Below, in pieces: positions 43,569 to 52,545 of a DNA stretch of 64,000 bases. Under the pieces are notes generated by a model, which was given only the letters and a program-made list of their open reading frames with translations, was not told where the DNA came from and made no database searches. Location of the stretch: positions 1-64,000 of the forward strand of contig NZ_JACAPR010000012.1 in assembly GCF_013385635.1 (NCBI RefSeq), given 5' to 3'. Each line of letters starts with the position of its first letter. The first letter of the stretch is position 1. Both the position numbers and the translations under genes were made by a program. The DNA comes from Pseudomonas gingeri (lineage in GTDB: Bacteria; Pseudomonadota; Gammaproteobacteria; Pseudomonadales; Pseudomonadaceae).

Positions 43569-45014
43569 TCAGAGGGAGTTGACGTATACCGACTTGGACA
43601 CCAGGTACGGTTCCAGGGCTTCCGGTCCGCCTTCGGAGCCATAGCCCGAATCCTTCACACCACCGAACGGCATTTCGGCCCAGGGCGTCATCGCCTGGTT
43701 GATCCACAACATGCCGGACTCGACCCGCTGGGTCAGGCGATGCACGTTGGCGAACGACCGTGTGAAGGCGTAGGCGGCCAGGCCATACGGCAGCCTGTTG
43801 GCTTCAAGAATGGCCTCGTCGAGCGAATCGAATCCGCGAATGGCGGCAACCGGGCCGAAAGGTTCGTTGTTGAACACGTCGGCGTCGAGAGGGACATCCG
43901 CCAGCACGGTCGGCGCGAAGAAGTTGCCCGTGGTGCCGATCCGCTCGCCACCGGTTTCAAGGCGCGCGCCACTGGCCAGGGCACTCTCGACCACGCGGCT
44001 CATCGCGGTCAGGCGACGGCCGTTGGCGAGCGCACCCAGGGTGGTGTCGGCCTCGAGACCGTTGCCGACATTCAGGCCCTGCGCATACCGGACCATCTCC
44101 CGGGTGAATTCGGCGCGGATACTGTTGTGTACCAGGAAACGCGTCGGCGAGATGCACACCTGCCCGGCATTGCGGAACTTGGCGCCGGCCATGGCCTTGA
44201 CCGCCGCCATCACATCCGCGTCCTCGGCGATGATCACCGGCGCATGCCCACCCAGCTCCATCGTGGCGCGCTTCATATGCTGGCCGGCGAGCGCCGCCAG
44301 GTGCTTGCCCACCGGTGTCGAACCGGTAAAGGTGACCTTGCGGATCACCGGGTGCGCAATCAGGTAGGAGGAGATCTGTGCCGGATCGCCGAACACCAGT
44401 CCCACCACACCGGCCGGCACGCCGGCGTCGATAAAAGCCTGCAACAGGGCCGCCGGCGATGCCGGGGTTTCCTCGGGGGCCTTGACCAGGAAGGAGCAAC
44501 CGGTGGCCAGTGCGGCACTGAGCTTGCGCACCACCTGGTTGACCGGAAAGTTCCACGGCGTAAAGGCCGCGACCGGGCCGACCGGCTCGCGCACCACCGT
44601 CTGCTGCACGGCCAGGTTGCGCGACGGTACGACGCGCCCGTAGACCCGGCGTCCCTCGTCGGCGAACCATTCGATGATATCCGCGGCGGAGTTCACTTCC
44701 ACCCGCGCTTCGGCGAGCGGCTTGCCCTGCTCCTGGGTCATCAACTGCGCGATGCTTTCCGCCCGCTCGCGCACCAGCGCCGCGGCCTTGCGCATGATCA
44801 GCGCCCGCTCGTTGGCCGGTACCCAGCGCCAGGTGTCAAAACCACGCTGGGCCGCAGCCAGGGCCAGGTCGAGGTCGGCGATATCGGCATGGGCGACCTG
44901 GCCGATCACCAGGCCCGTGGCCGGATTCAGCACATCGAGGGTCTTGCCGCTGCGGGCATCACACCACACGCCGTCGATCAACAGCTGGGTGTTTACGTAG
45001 CTTGCGTTTGTCAT
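43569..45014 (-). CDS. NAD(P)-dependent aldehyde dehydrogenase (succinate-semialdehyde dehydrogenase-like)
   Basis: A 481-residue ALDH with PWNFP (Asn155), Lys178, catalytic base Glu253 (MELGGHAP) and nucleophile Cys287 (NAGQVCIS). It is closest by eye to the succinate-semialdehyde / 2-oxoglutarate-semialdehyde group; the latter would fit sugar-acid catabolism next to the gluconate and uronate genes. GGAGAG precedes the start. The exact substrate is not determined. Confidence 0.9.
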   Translation of the reverse strand: MTNASYVNTQLLIDGVWCDARSGKTLDVLNPATGLVIGQVAHADIADLDLALAAAQRGFDTWRWVPANERALIMRKAAALVRERAESIAQLMTQEQGKPLAEARVEVNSAADIIEWFADEGRRVYGRVVPSRNLAVQQTVVREPVGPVAAFTPWNFPVNQVVRKLSAALATGCSFLVKAPEETPASPAALLQAFIDAGVPAGVVGLVFGDPAQISSYLIAHPVIRKVTFTGSTPVGKHLAALAGQHMKRATMELGGHAPVIIAEDADVMAAVKAMAGAKFRNAGQVCISPTRFLVHNSIRAEFTREMVRYAQGLNVGNGLEADTTLGALANGRRLTAMSRVVESALASGARLETGGERIGTTGNFFAPTVLADVPLDADVFNNEPFGPVAAIRGFDSLDEAILEANRLPYGLAAYAFTRSFANVHRLTQRVESGMLWINQAMTPWAEMPFGGVKDSGYGSEGGPEALEPYLVSKSVYVNSL

Positions 45015-45293
45015 CGTACTCTCCAGATTAGATGCCCAGATCAGAAGGCCAAATCAGATGGCGGCTTCAAGGGGTCATGGCGCCAGAACACCGCCCACTC
45101 CAATCACTATCGGGTCGCAGTGCAAGTGAAATTTTCTCGTGCCGCAGCGGCAAGCCCGACGGCAAGGGTTTTCCGCTTGGCGGCCAGGGACTGCAGGTCT
45201 GTATCGGCCAGAGCACGGTAGACCAGGCTTTGTAGCAATCGGCATACAAATTGCTGGTAGTCGAGGGTATTCTCAAACCCAGGTGTTTATCCC

Positions 45294-45860
45294 ATGTTGG
45301 TCAATGCCCGCAACCAGACTCATGCGATCCAGCCGTCGAACCGTTCCGACCTGGATCCGACCACCGCCGCCAATAACGCACTGTCCAGCGGTTTTGTGCA
45401 AAGCGCCCAGGCCGCCGCCGGCCTTACCTCGGCCCCAGCCGCCCAGAACGCGGCCAACAAGGCAGCCGATAAGGTAGCCGACAACGTCAATGCCGCGTTC
45501 GCCAAGACCCGCGTGCACCTACAGGCCAAGGTGCCGGATGTGGCCGCTGCCGCAACCATGACCGCCACCCCGCCGACCACCCGCACCGCGCCCACTGCCA
45601 CCAGTAATGACAGTGACGCGATGAAGGACTTCAAGGACTACATGAGCAAATCGCCGGCCGAGCGCCTGCGCGAACAGATGCTCAAGGACCAGGGGCTGAC
45701 CGAGGAAAGCTTCCAGGCCCTGCCGCCGGAACAGCAGCAGGCGATCAACAACAAGATTGCCGAACGCATCAAGGAACAGTTCAGCGCCCAGACCGACAAG
45801 AACAGCCCGAACCCGGTCGACAAGCAGACCTCCAGCGCTTTCCTGGCGACCAACAAGTAA
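45294..45860 (+). CDS. Ala/Thr-rich hypothetical protein
   Basis: A 188-residue protein without signal peptide. Residues 1-100 are low-complexity Ala/Thr/Asn/Pro. The C-terminal ~80 residues form a compact predicted helical unit (DFKDYMSKSPAERLREQMLK, then LTEESFQALPPEQQQAINNK) that I have seen as a recurring module in Pseudomonas hypothetical proteins. AGGTG precedes the ATG. Function unknown. Confidence 0.7.
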   Translation: MLVNARNQTHAIQPSNRSDLDPTTAANNALSSGFVQSAQAAAGLTSAPAAQNAANKAADKVADNVNAAFAKTRVHLQAKVPDVAAAATMTATPPTTRTAPTATSNDSDAMKDFKDYMSKSPAERLREQMLKDQGLTEESFQALPPEQQQAINNKIAERIKEQFSAQTDKNSPNPVDKQTSSAFLATNK

Positions 45861-45878
45861 CAACGGGGCTTACCCCTC

Positions 45879-45985
45879 GATCGTTCCCACGCTCCGCGTG
45901 GGAATGCATCTCGTGACGCTCTGCGTCACAAAGGTGGACGCAGAGCGTCCTGGGCGGCATTCCCACGCAGAGCGTGGGAATGATC
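45879..45985. repeat. Nested palindromic intergenic repeat, copy 2 (intact)
   Basis: Bounded by gatc at both ends. It has outer arms ttcccacgctccgcgtggga and ttcccacgcagagcgtggga, and inner arms acgctctgcgt / acgcagagcgt. The complete nested inverted structure shows how copy 1 at 481-580 has decayed. It lies between convergent genes. Confidence 0.85.
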
Positions 45986-46024
45986 CGCACAGCCCTCTGA
46001 CCGCCCCCCTTCCTCCGTGGGTAC

Positions 46025-47344
46025 TCAGGGCAACTGCAACGTCGCGTTGATCTGGCTGATGGCATCCACCACATGCTTGGAGCCCTGCTGGATTTCCAGG
46101 ATCGCCTCCCCCGCCTCGTTTGCCAGTTCCACGCCGCGCCCCGTTCGACTCAGGCTCGACTGCATGCTGCTCACCGCGCTGTGGGACAGTTCATGGTTCT
46201 TGCTGACCACCGCGACGATCTCCAGCGTCGCCTGGCTGGTACGCGCCGCCAGGCTGCGGACCTCGTCCGCCACCACGGCGAAACCGCGCCCGTGCTCGCC
46301 GGCTCGCGCCGCCTCGATCGCCGCATTGAGCGCCAGCAGGTTGGTCTGGTCGGCAATGCCGCGAATGGTCTGGACAATGGTGCCAATGATGTCCGACTGA
46401 CGGTTCACCGCATCGATGCTTTCGGCGGCGTCGTTCAGGTTGCGGGAAATCTCCTGGATGATTTCCACCGTCTGCTGCACCACCTGGGAACCTTTCTGGG
46501 CACAGGCATCGTTCTGTACGGACGTGGTGTGCGCCGACTCGGCCGCCGATTGCAGGCTGGCCACCTGGGAGGTGATATCGCTGGCGAATTTCACCACCTT
46601 GTACAAGCGGCCCTTGGAATCGAAGATGGGGTTATAGGAGGCTTCCAGATAGACCGTGTGCCCGTGCTTGTCGACGCGCTCGAAACGCCGTGAATGGTAT
46701 TCCCCGCGATTGAGCGACGCCCAGAAGGCCTTGTAGCCCTGGGATTCGCTCTCGCTGCGATGGCAGAACATGCTGTGATGCTGGTCCACGACCTCGTTGA
46801 GCGAGTAGTGCATGGTCTTGAGGAAATTCTCGTTGGCAGTGATCACCCGACCGTCCGGACTGAACTCGATCAACGCCATGGAACGCCCCAGCGCATTGAC
46901 GATGCTCTGGTTCTCATGTTCGTAGTGAATGCGCTCGGTAATATCCGAGGCTACCTTGATCACACTCTGTACCTGCCGGTCGGCATTGATCACCGGCATG
47001 TAGCTGGCCTCCAGCCAGACTTCCCGGCCTTTCTTGTCGAGCCGCAGGAAAGTCCCGCTCAGCGCCTCGCCACGGGCCAGGTCGCGCCAGAAGCGGGCGT
47101 AGTCCTCGCTGTTGGCAAAGTCCTCCTCGCAAAAGATCCGATGATGTTTGCCGCGAATATCATCCGCCGAATAGCCCATGACTTTGCAGAAGTTTTCATT
47201 GGCATCGAGGATATGGCCATCGGGTGTGAACTCGATCATTGCCATGGAGCGACCAATCGCGGCCAACTTGGCATTAGCTTCGGACAGAGCGCAGGAAAAA
47301 CGTTGTATTTCAAGCAGGTCGGACTTTCGATGAGAATCAAACAT
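46025..47344 (-). CDS. BdlA-like PAS-PAS methyl-accepting chemotaxis protein (second copy)
   Basis: A 439-residue cytoplasmic receptor, no membrane segments, with two PAS domains (~residues 25-140, 150-262; both ending in VWLEASY/VYLEASYNP then VIKVASD/VVKFASD) and a short MCP domain (~265-439) with the DQTNLLALNAAIEAARAGE core. Architecture as P. aeruginosa BdlA and the gene at 11384-12700; the sequences differ enough that the pair is not a recent duplicate. It probably links redox or nutrient sensing to c-di-GMP-dependent dispersal. Confidence 0.88.
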   Translation of the reverse strand: MFDSHRKSDLLEIQRFSCALSEANAKLAAIGRSMAMIEFTPDGHILDANENFCKVMGYSADDIRGKHHRIFCEEDFANSEDYARFWRDLARGEALSGTFLRLDKKGREVWLEASYMPVINADRQVQSVIKVASDITERIHYEHENQSIVNALGRSMALIEFSPDGRVITANENFLKTMHYSLNEVVDQHHSMFCHRSESESQGYKAFWASLNRGEYHSRRFERVDKHGHTVYLEASYNPIFDSKGRLYKVVKFASDITSQVASLQSAAESAHTTSVQNDACAQKGSQVVQQTVEIIQEISRNLNDAAESIDAVNRQSDIIGTIVQTIRGIADQTNLLALNAAIEAARAGEHGRGFAVVADEVRSLAARTSQATLEIVAVVSKNHELSHSAVSSMQSSLSRTGRGVELANEAGEAILEIQQGSKHVVDAISQINATLQLP

Positions 47345-47520
47345 GGCTCAAATCCCTTTAGCACTGTCAAAGGACACTTGGGTTTAACAACGTCCTGCAC
47401 GCTTATGATTGCATTCCTCATACAATCCTGCTCAAAAGCATAGACAGCCATTGGCCGGATGCAAGCCAGTCGCCAGTAGCCGCTACCTTTCAAGAGTACC
47501 GATACATTACAGAGTGCGAT

Positions 47521-48387
47521 TTAATCCAGCATATCGAACAACGCCGCCACCGCAGCCGAGCGCGCCCCGGCGGCGGACGCCACCAATGCGAAACAACGCT
47601 CGACCGGTGTCTCCAGGCGCAGGATGCGCAGCCCCTTGCGCTCTTTCGGCAAGGTCAGTTCAGGCACCAGGCTCACCCCGAGATTCTCCCGCACCAGGGC
47701 AAAGGCGCTGTTCCACTCACGGACTTCAACCTGGATATCTTCGAGGCGCAGGCCGGTTTGCGCGGCAATGCTGCGCGCATTCACCGTGCAACCGCCGGTG
47801 GCCAGCACAAAGGGCTCGGCGACCAGTTCCGCCAGGCTGACACGACCTTCGACGCCACGGGCCGCCAGATGATGTTCAACGGAAACCACCGCGACCCAGC
47901 TGTCGCGACCCAACTCGCGAGCAGCCCGTCCCGGCTCCGGGTTGAGCACCACGCCGACATCCACCAGTTCGTTGGCGAGCATGCTCTCGACCTCATGATC
48001 ACTGACCTCCAGCGCGACCAGTTCGATACCGGGATGGCGCTGGCGAAAGCGCCGCAGCAGCGGCGGTAGCAGCGTACTCAGGACCATGGGGAAACTCGCC
48101 AGGCGGATGGTGCCGCTGGACAGCCCCTTGGCCGTGTCGATCTGCTGGCGAATTTTCTGCAGCGAACCGAGCATCAGTCGCGCCTCTTCCAACACCTGCA
48201 GGCCGACAGCCGTCGGCACGGCCTGGCGCGCCTCACGCACAAACAGTTGCGCGCCCAGCCCTTCCTCCATCGCCGCCAGCGCCTGGCTGGCCGCCGACTG
48301 GGTCATGCCGACCTGCTCGGCGGCACGACTGATGGTGCCGGTATCGAGGACCGCCACCAACAGGCGCCAGTGCATCAGGTTCATCAT
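47521..48387 (-). CDS. LysR-family transcriptional regulator
   Basis: A 288-residue LTTR, HTH at residues ~5-62 (GTISRAAEQVGMTQSAASQA) plus effector domain. Two adjacent ATGs begin it. It is divergent from the glutathione transferase gene (108 bp), the probable target. Confidence 0.92.
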   Translation of the reverse strand: MMNLMHWRLLVAVLDTGTISRAAEQVGMTQSAASQALAAMEEGLGAQLFVREARQAVPTAVGLQVLEEARLMLGSLQKIRQQIDTAKGLSSGTIRLASFPMVLSTLLPPLLRRFRQRHPGIELVALEVSDHEVESMLANELVDVGVVLNPEPGRAARELGRDSWVAVVSVEHHLAARGVEGRVSLAELVAEPFVLATGGCTVNARSIAAQTGLRLEDIQVEVREWNSAFALVRENLGVSLVPELTLPKERKGLRILRLETPVERCFALVASAAGARSAAVAALFDMLD

Positions 48388-48495
48388 GCCAGTAGCTGCC
48401 CTTATGGCTTGTTTATGAAGTATTAATTATACCGGGCGCCAGGGCCAGTACGAGAATACCGGCACACAACCCTGTTTCTCCTGGAGTCCGCCCTG

Positions 48496-49104
48496 ATGAA
48501 GTTGTACTACGCCCCTGAAACCTGCTCGCTGTCGCCCCATATCGTGCTACGCGAGCTCGACCTGCCGTTCGAACTGGTCCGGGTCGACAATCGCAGCAAG
48601 CGCACCGAACACGGTGACGACTTCCTCGCCATCAATCCCAAGGGTTATGTCGCGGCATTGCAGTTGGATAACGGTCAGGTGCTGACCGAAGGCGGTGCCA
48701 TCGTGCAATTCCTCGCCGACCTCAAGCCCGACGCCGGGCTGGCGCCGGCCAATGGCAGTTGGCAGCGGGTGCGCTTGCAGGAGTGGCTGAACTTCCTCGG
48801 CAGCGAGGTGCACGGGACCATGGGCCCGCTGTTCAATCCGGCGATCCCGGACGAGGTCAAGACGATCTTCCGTACACGCCTGTTCCAGCGCTTTGCCCTG
48901 ATGGAGAACACCTTGGCACGGCGGGACTATCTGCTCGATGACGGTTTCAGCGTGGCGGACATCTACCTGTTTACCGTGATGCGCTGGAACCGCTTCTTCG
49001 GCATCGACCTGGAGCCCTGGCCGGCGCTGGGCCGCTTCATGGCCCGGATCGGTGCGCGGCCCTCGGTGAAGGCCGCGCTGGCGGTTGAACTGGCTACCCA
49101 ATGA
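48496..49104 (+). CDS. gstA: Glutathione S-transferase
   Basis: A 202-residue beta-class GST: MKLYYAPETCSLSPHIVLRE with the Cys10/Ser of the active-site loop, GGAIVQFLADL in the thioredoxin-like domain and the C-terminal helical domain FSVADIYLFTVMRW. It conjugates glutathione to electrophiles in the cytoplasm. CTGGAG precedes the ATG. Divergent from a LysR regulator. The 3' end overlaps the convergent lyase-like gene by 11 bp. Confidence 0.93.
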   Translation: MKLYYAPETCSLSPHIVLRELDLPFELVRVDNRSKRTEHGDDFLAINPKGYVAALQLDNGQVLTEGGAIVQFLADLKPDAGLAPANGSWQRVRLQEWLNFLGSEVHGTMGPLFNPAIPDEVKTIFRTRLFQRFALMENTLARRDYLLDDGFSVADIYLFTVMRWNRFFGIDLEPWPALGRFMARIGARPSVKAALAVELATQ

Positions 49105-50590
49105 TCTCCGGCCAGCCGCGCGTCTCGATCAACGCCAACAGCGCCTGCACGTCCCAAGCCCCCGGCCGATCCTGATCCAGCCGCGGCACCTGGCTGCGCA
49201 CCGCCTGGTAGATCGAGGCAGTGCCTTGCCCCAGGTGCAGTGCTCCACGCAAATCAACCGCCTGGGCAGCGGCAATCAATTCGATCGCCGCCTGGGTCTG
49301 GAGCAACCGGGTCAGCTCGCGGGTTTTCTCGATCACCGCCAGGGCCTGGCCGGCGTAGTCTTCCACCCGGTCGGCCACCGGAACGCACACCGCGGGCATC
49401 GGATTGGCCAGATGGCCGATCTGCGCCACCAGGGCCGCCGAGGTCCGTTGCAACGCCGCCAGGCCGACATGCCCCGGCGTATCGATGAGGAAGCGCGGCA
49501 GTTCGCTGGAACCTGGCGACAGCAGCTTGGCCAGGCGCTCCGCGGAACACACCGCCAGCCGGCTGAACGCCAACCCCAAGCCCTCGCTCGCCAACGCCAG
49601 GTGCGTGCTGTCGAAGTTGGCATTGGCCAGCACCTGTCCTTCTTCGACAATCAACGCCGGGTTGTCGGCGCCGCTCGCCAACTCCATCGACAGTGTCTCG
49701 CGCAGTTGCTCCCAGGCGTGCCGGGCGGCGCCCTGGACCACGCTGCCACAACGAAAGCTCAAGGGGTCCTGCAAACGTCTCGCGGATGGCGACTGCTCCA
49801 GTTCGCCGCCCTTGACCAGCGCCAGCAACGCGGCGGATTGCCGAGCGTGCCCACTGGCCGGATGCAGTTGCGCGGCCCACGGCTGGAACGGGCTGAGGTT
49901 GGCCCGAAAACCTTCACAGGACAGCGCCAGCGCCGCCAGCAGCGAGTCCAGCGCCCGGTCCGCTTGCGCCAGCAGCAAGGCCCCGAGGCCGACACTCGCG
50001 GCATTGGCCGAGACCAGCGCCAGGCCGTCCTTGCCGGACAGTCGCGGTGTCGGCAAACCACCGCGCGCCAGGGCTTGTGCCGCCGGCAAACGCTGCCCCT
50101 GCCAGTTCACCCACCCTTCGCCCAGCAGGCCCAGGCTCAAGTGCGCCAGCGGCGCAAGGTCGCTTTCGCCCAGCGAGCCGGTCAAGGGAATCTCCGGGCA
50201 GATATCGGCATTGAGCAGCGCCAGCAAGGCATCCGCCGTCACCAGGGAAATCCCCGAACGCCCCTGAGCCAATCCGGCCAGCCGGGCACAGGCAATCGCT
50301 CGCACCTCCTCACGACTGGCCAGGCGCCCGACACCGACCGCGCGCCCCAGGGGAATACGCTGCTGCACCGACGGATCGTCCGCCAGCAGACGGATATCCA
50401 CCGCCGCCCCGAGGCCCGTGGTGACGCCATAAATCGCCTCCCCGGCCTCGGCGCGGGCCAGCAGCAAGCCGTGGGCCGCAGCGATCCGTTGCCGTGCCTG
50501 GGCACTGAACCGCAACGGTGCCCCGTCCCGCGCAACCCGCAACAACGCCTCCGGGGACAGCCCCTGGCCGTCGAGTTCGACGGCCGTCAT
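49094..50590 (-). CDS. HAL/PAL-family lyase homologue lacking the MIO motif
   Basis: A 498-residue protein of the histidine/phenylalanine ammonia-lyase fold. The catalytic-base Tyr54 segment (YGVTTGLG), Arg280 segment (LQDPLSFRCGSVVQGAA) and ANANFDSTHLAL (322-333) are conserved. However, where true ammonia-lyases have GASGDLAP, whose Ala-Ser-Gly becomes the MIO cofactor, this protein reads GESDLAP (Gly141-Glu-Ser-Asp144), one residue shorter with Ala and Gly gone. The DNA is clear and in frame. MIO-dependent ammonia elimination is therefore unlikely; an ergothionase-type elimination of a good leaving group (trimethylamine) is a candidate. Last gene of a four-gene operon, overlapping the preceding gene by ATGA. 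Confidence 0.88.
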   Translation of the reverse strand: MTAVELDGQGLSPEALLRVARDGAPLRFSAQARQRIAAAHGLLLARAEAGEAIYGVTTGLGAAVDIRLLADDPSVQQRIPLGRAVGVGRLASREEVRAIACARLAGLAQGRSGISLVTADALLALLNADICPEIPLTGSLGESDLAPLAHLSLGLLGEGWVNWQGQRLPAAQALARGGLPTPRLSGKDGLALVSANAASVGLGALLLAQADRALDSLLAALALSCEGFRANLSPFQPWAAQLHPASGHARQSAALLALVKGGELEQSPSARRLQDPLSFRCGSVVQGAARHAWEQLRETLSMELASGADNPALIVEEGQVLANANFDSTHLALASEGLGLAFSRLAVCSAERLAKLLSPGSSELPRFLIDTPGHVGLAALQRTSAALVAQIGHLANPMPAVCVPVADRVEDYAGQALAVIEKTRELTRLLQTQAAIELIAAAQAVDLRGALHLGQGTASIYQAVRSQVPRLDQDRPGAWDVQALLALIETRGWPEIIG

Positions 50591-51591
50591 GCGAAGCGCA
50601 GCCGCTGGCCGATCCCCAGGCGCGCGGCCTTGCGCAACAAGGCGTGGCCCAGGGCGATATCACTCAGGCTCAAGCCGCGATGCCAGAACAGAATGCGCTC
50701 CTCGGGATTCTGCCGACCGCTCTTCAAGCCGGCGACGATCTGCCCCAGTTCGGCATGCAGGGTCTGCTCGCTGAGCTTGCCCGCTTCCACATGGGCACGT
50801 AGCGAGCCGAACATCCCGCCTTTGCATTGGCCCCAATCGTCGACCACCAGCTTGCCCATGATATCGGTCAGCGACAGTTCCACCGCGCTCATGGTGCCGT
50901 AAGGCACGACAAAGGCCCCAGGCTTGATCCACTCGGTACGCAGCAACGGCTGCGGCTGGTCCAGGCGCGAGGCCTCGACCACGATATCGGCGCCGCGCAC
51001 CGTGCTCTCCCAGTCACGGGTCACGGTGACCGGCTTGCCCAGGTCACGACGCAGCTTCTCGGCGAAGGCCTCGCGGCTTTCCTCGCGGCGCGAATGCACG
51101 CGGATTTCGTCGAAGTCGAACAGGTGATCGAGCAGCCGTACGTTCCAGTAGGCGGTGCCCCGCGCACCGATATGCCCGAGGACCTTGCTGTCGGGTCGGG
51201 CCAGGTACTTGGCGCCGATGGCCGTCACCGCGCCGGTGCGCATATCGGTGATCGCCGAGGCGTCGAGAATCGCCTTCGGTAGGCCGGTGGCCGGGTCCAG
51301 CAGGTTGAGAATCGCCAGTTCCGACGGCAATCCCTGGCGATAGTTGTCGACGAAATCGCCGACCACTTTGACCCCGGCATAGCCGATATCACCGCCCAGC
51401 ACACCGCGCAGGACGTTGAAGTGGCCATTGATCCCGCCACCGGGAATCAGATGCGTGCGCGGCTCGATCACCGCTTCGCCGCGCCCCTGGATGGCCAGGC
51501 TGGCCTCGATGGCGGCGAGGATCTCGTCGTTGCCCAGGTCCAGGGCGGCGATATCCAGTCCGTTGAGAAAGTCGATATAAACAGGTTGCAT
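50587..51591 (-). CDS. Ornithine cyclodeaminase / mu-crystallin family protein
   Basis: A 334-residue Rossmann protein of the OCD family: Arg45 (EPRTH), Lys75 (GVKVVG), the MRTGAVTAIGAKYLA segment and the nucleotide loop GHIGARGTA (139-147). Members do NAD-dependent ornithine cyclisation, ketimine reduction or amino-acid/opine dehydrogenation. Its gene overlaps the lyase start by four bases, so it probably processes the same compound, e.g. reducing or oxidising an imine. True substrate unknown. Confidence 0.88.
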   Translation of the reverse strand: MQPVYIDFLNGLDIAALDLGNDEILAAIEASLAIQGRGEAVIEPRTHLIPGGGINGHFNVLRGVLGGDIGYAGVKVVGDFVDNYRQGLPSELAILNLLDPATGLPKAILDASAITDMRTGAVTAIGAKYLARPDSKVLGHIGARGTAYWNVRLLDHLFDFDEIRVHSRREESREAFAEKLRRDLGKPVTVTRDWESTVRGADIVVEASRLDQPQPLLRTEWIKPGAFVVPYGTMSAVELSLTDIMGKLVVDDWGQCKGGMFGSLRAHVEAGKLSEQTLHAELGQIVAGLKSGRQNPEERILFWHRGLSLSDIALGHALLRKAARLGIGQRLRFA

Positions 51592-51615
51592 GGAAGGTGG
51601 TTTCCTCTGCGTGGC

Positions 51616-52545
51616 TCAGTCGGCCTTGAAGACAATCTGCTGCACCTTGATCGCCTTGGGGATCAGGTGATTGGCAAAGAACAGATCGGCGGTGCGTTGC
51701 TGGGTGTCGATGGTGGCCTGGTCGATGGTCTGCAACGGCGCCCGCGATCGATGCTCGAAATAGCGCTCGACCACCGCCCGTTGCAGGCCAAGGGCCTGGG
51801 TCATCAGGTCGATGCTTTGCTGCGGCTGGTCGAAAGACAACTGCTGGGCCTGGCCGAGAGCCTTGAGCACCGGCGCGATGCTCTGCGGGTGCTGGCGAGC
51901 GAAGGCCCCGCTGGCGATATACAGCGTGCCGCTGGGATTGAGGGCCTGGCCGTCGCTGAGCAGACGCGCGCTGCCGTCCAGCAGTGCCGCCGAGTAGTAA
52001 GGGTCCCAGATCACCCAGGCATCGAGCTTGCCCTGCTCGAAGGCCGCCCGGGCATCCGCCGGTGACAGGTAGGCCAGGCTCACATCGCTCAGTTGCAGCC
52101 CTGCCTTGATCAGGCTCTTGAGAAACAGATTGTGTGCGCTGGAGCCCTTGAGCAGGGCCACACGCTTGCCCTTCAAGTCGGCCACGCTGTGCACCGTGCT
52201 GGCCGCCGGCACGATGATCGCGTCGGTCTTGCCGTTGGCCGGTTCGACACCGATATACAGCAGGTCGATACCGGCGACCTGGGCAAAGATCGGCGGGATA
52301 TCACCGATATTGCCCACATCGACGCTACCGCCGTTGACGGCCTCGATCATTTGCGGCCCGCCGGGAAACTCGATCCATTGCACCTGTGTGCCAGGCAGCG
52401 CCTGCTCCAGCAGTTTGTGTTCGCGAGCCAGGACCATGCTCACCGAACTCTTCTGGTAACCGACCCGCAAGGTCGCGGGATCGCCGGCCTGGGCCAGGCC
52501 GGCGACCAGGCCGAGGATCGCTGACAGCCAGAGATGCCTGATCAT
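51616..52545 (-). CDS. SsuA/TauA-like ABC substrate-binding protein
   Basis: A 309-residue periplasmic binding protein with signal peptide (to about LAQAGD) and the aliphatic-sulfonate/nitrate/taurine family pattern LRVGYQKSS...IEFPGGPQMIEAVNGGSVDVGNIGDIPP and KGKRVALLKGSSAHNL. The ATG at 52545 overlaps the stop of the preceding gene (TGATG). No permease or ATPase gene lies in the cluster, so it must borrow another transporter's core or act as a sensor. Confidence 0.9.
   Translation of the reverse strand: MIRHLWLSAILGLVAGLAQAGDPATLRVGYQKSSVSMVLAREHKLLEQALPGTQVQWIEFPGGPQMIEAVNGGSVDVGNIGDIPPIFAQVAGIDLLYIGVEPANGKTDAIIVPAASTVHSVADLKGKRVALLKGSSAHNLFLKSLIKAGLQLSDVSLAYLSPADARAAFEQGKLDAWVIWDPYYSAALLDGSARLLSDGQALNPSGTLYIASGAFARQHPQSIAPVLKALGQAQQLSFDQPQQSIDLMTQALGLQRAVVERYFEHRSRAPLQTIDQATIDTQQRTADLFFANHLIPKAIKVQQIVFKAD

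Noticed and set aside
43557..45221. A 554-codon plus-strand frame opposite the aldehyde dehydrogenase
   Set aside because: Shadow of the ALDH gene with no recognisable domain or ribosome site.
49094..50590. Annotation of the lyase as ordinary histidine ammonia-lyase (hutH)
   Set aside because: The Ala-Ser-Gly motif needed for the MIO cofactor is absent and no other hut genes (hutU, hutI, hutG) are nearby.
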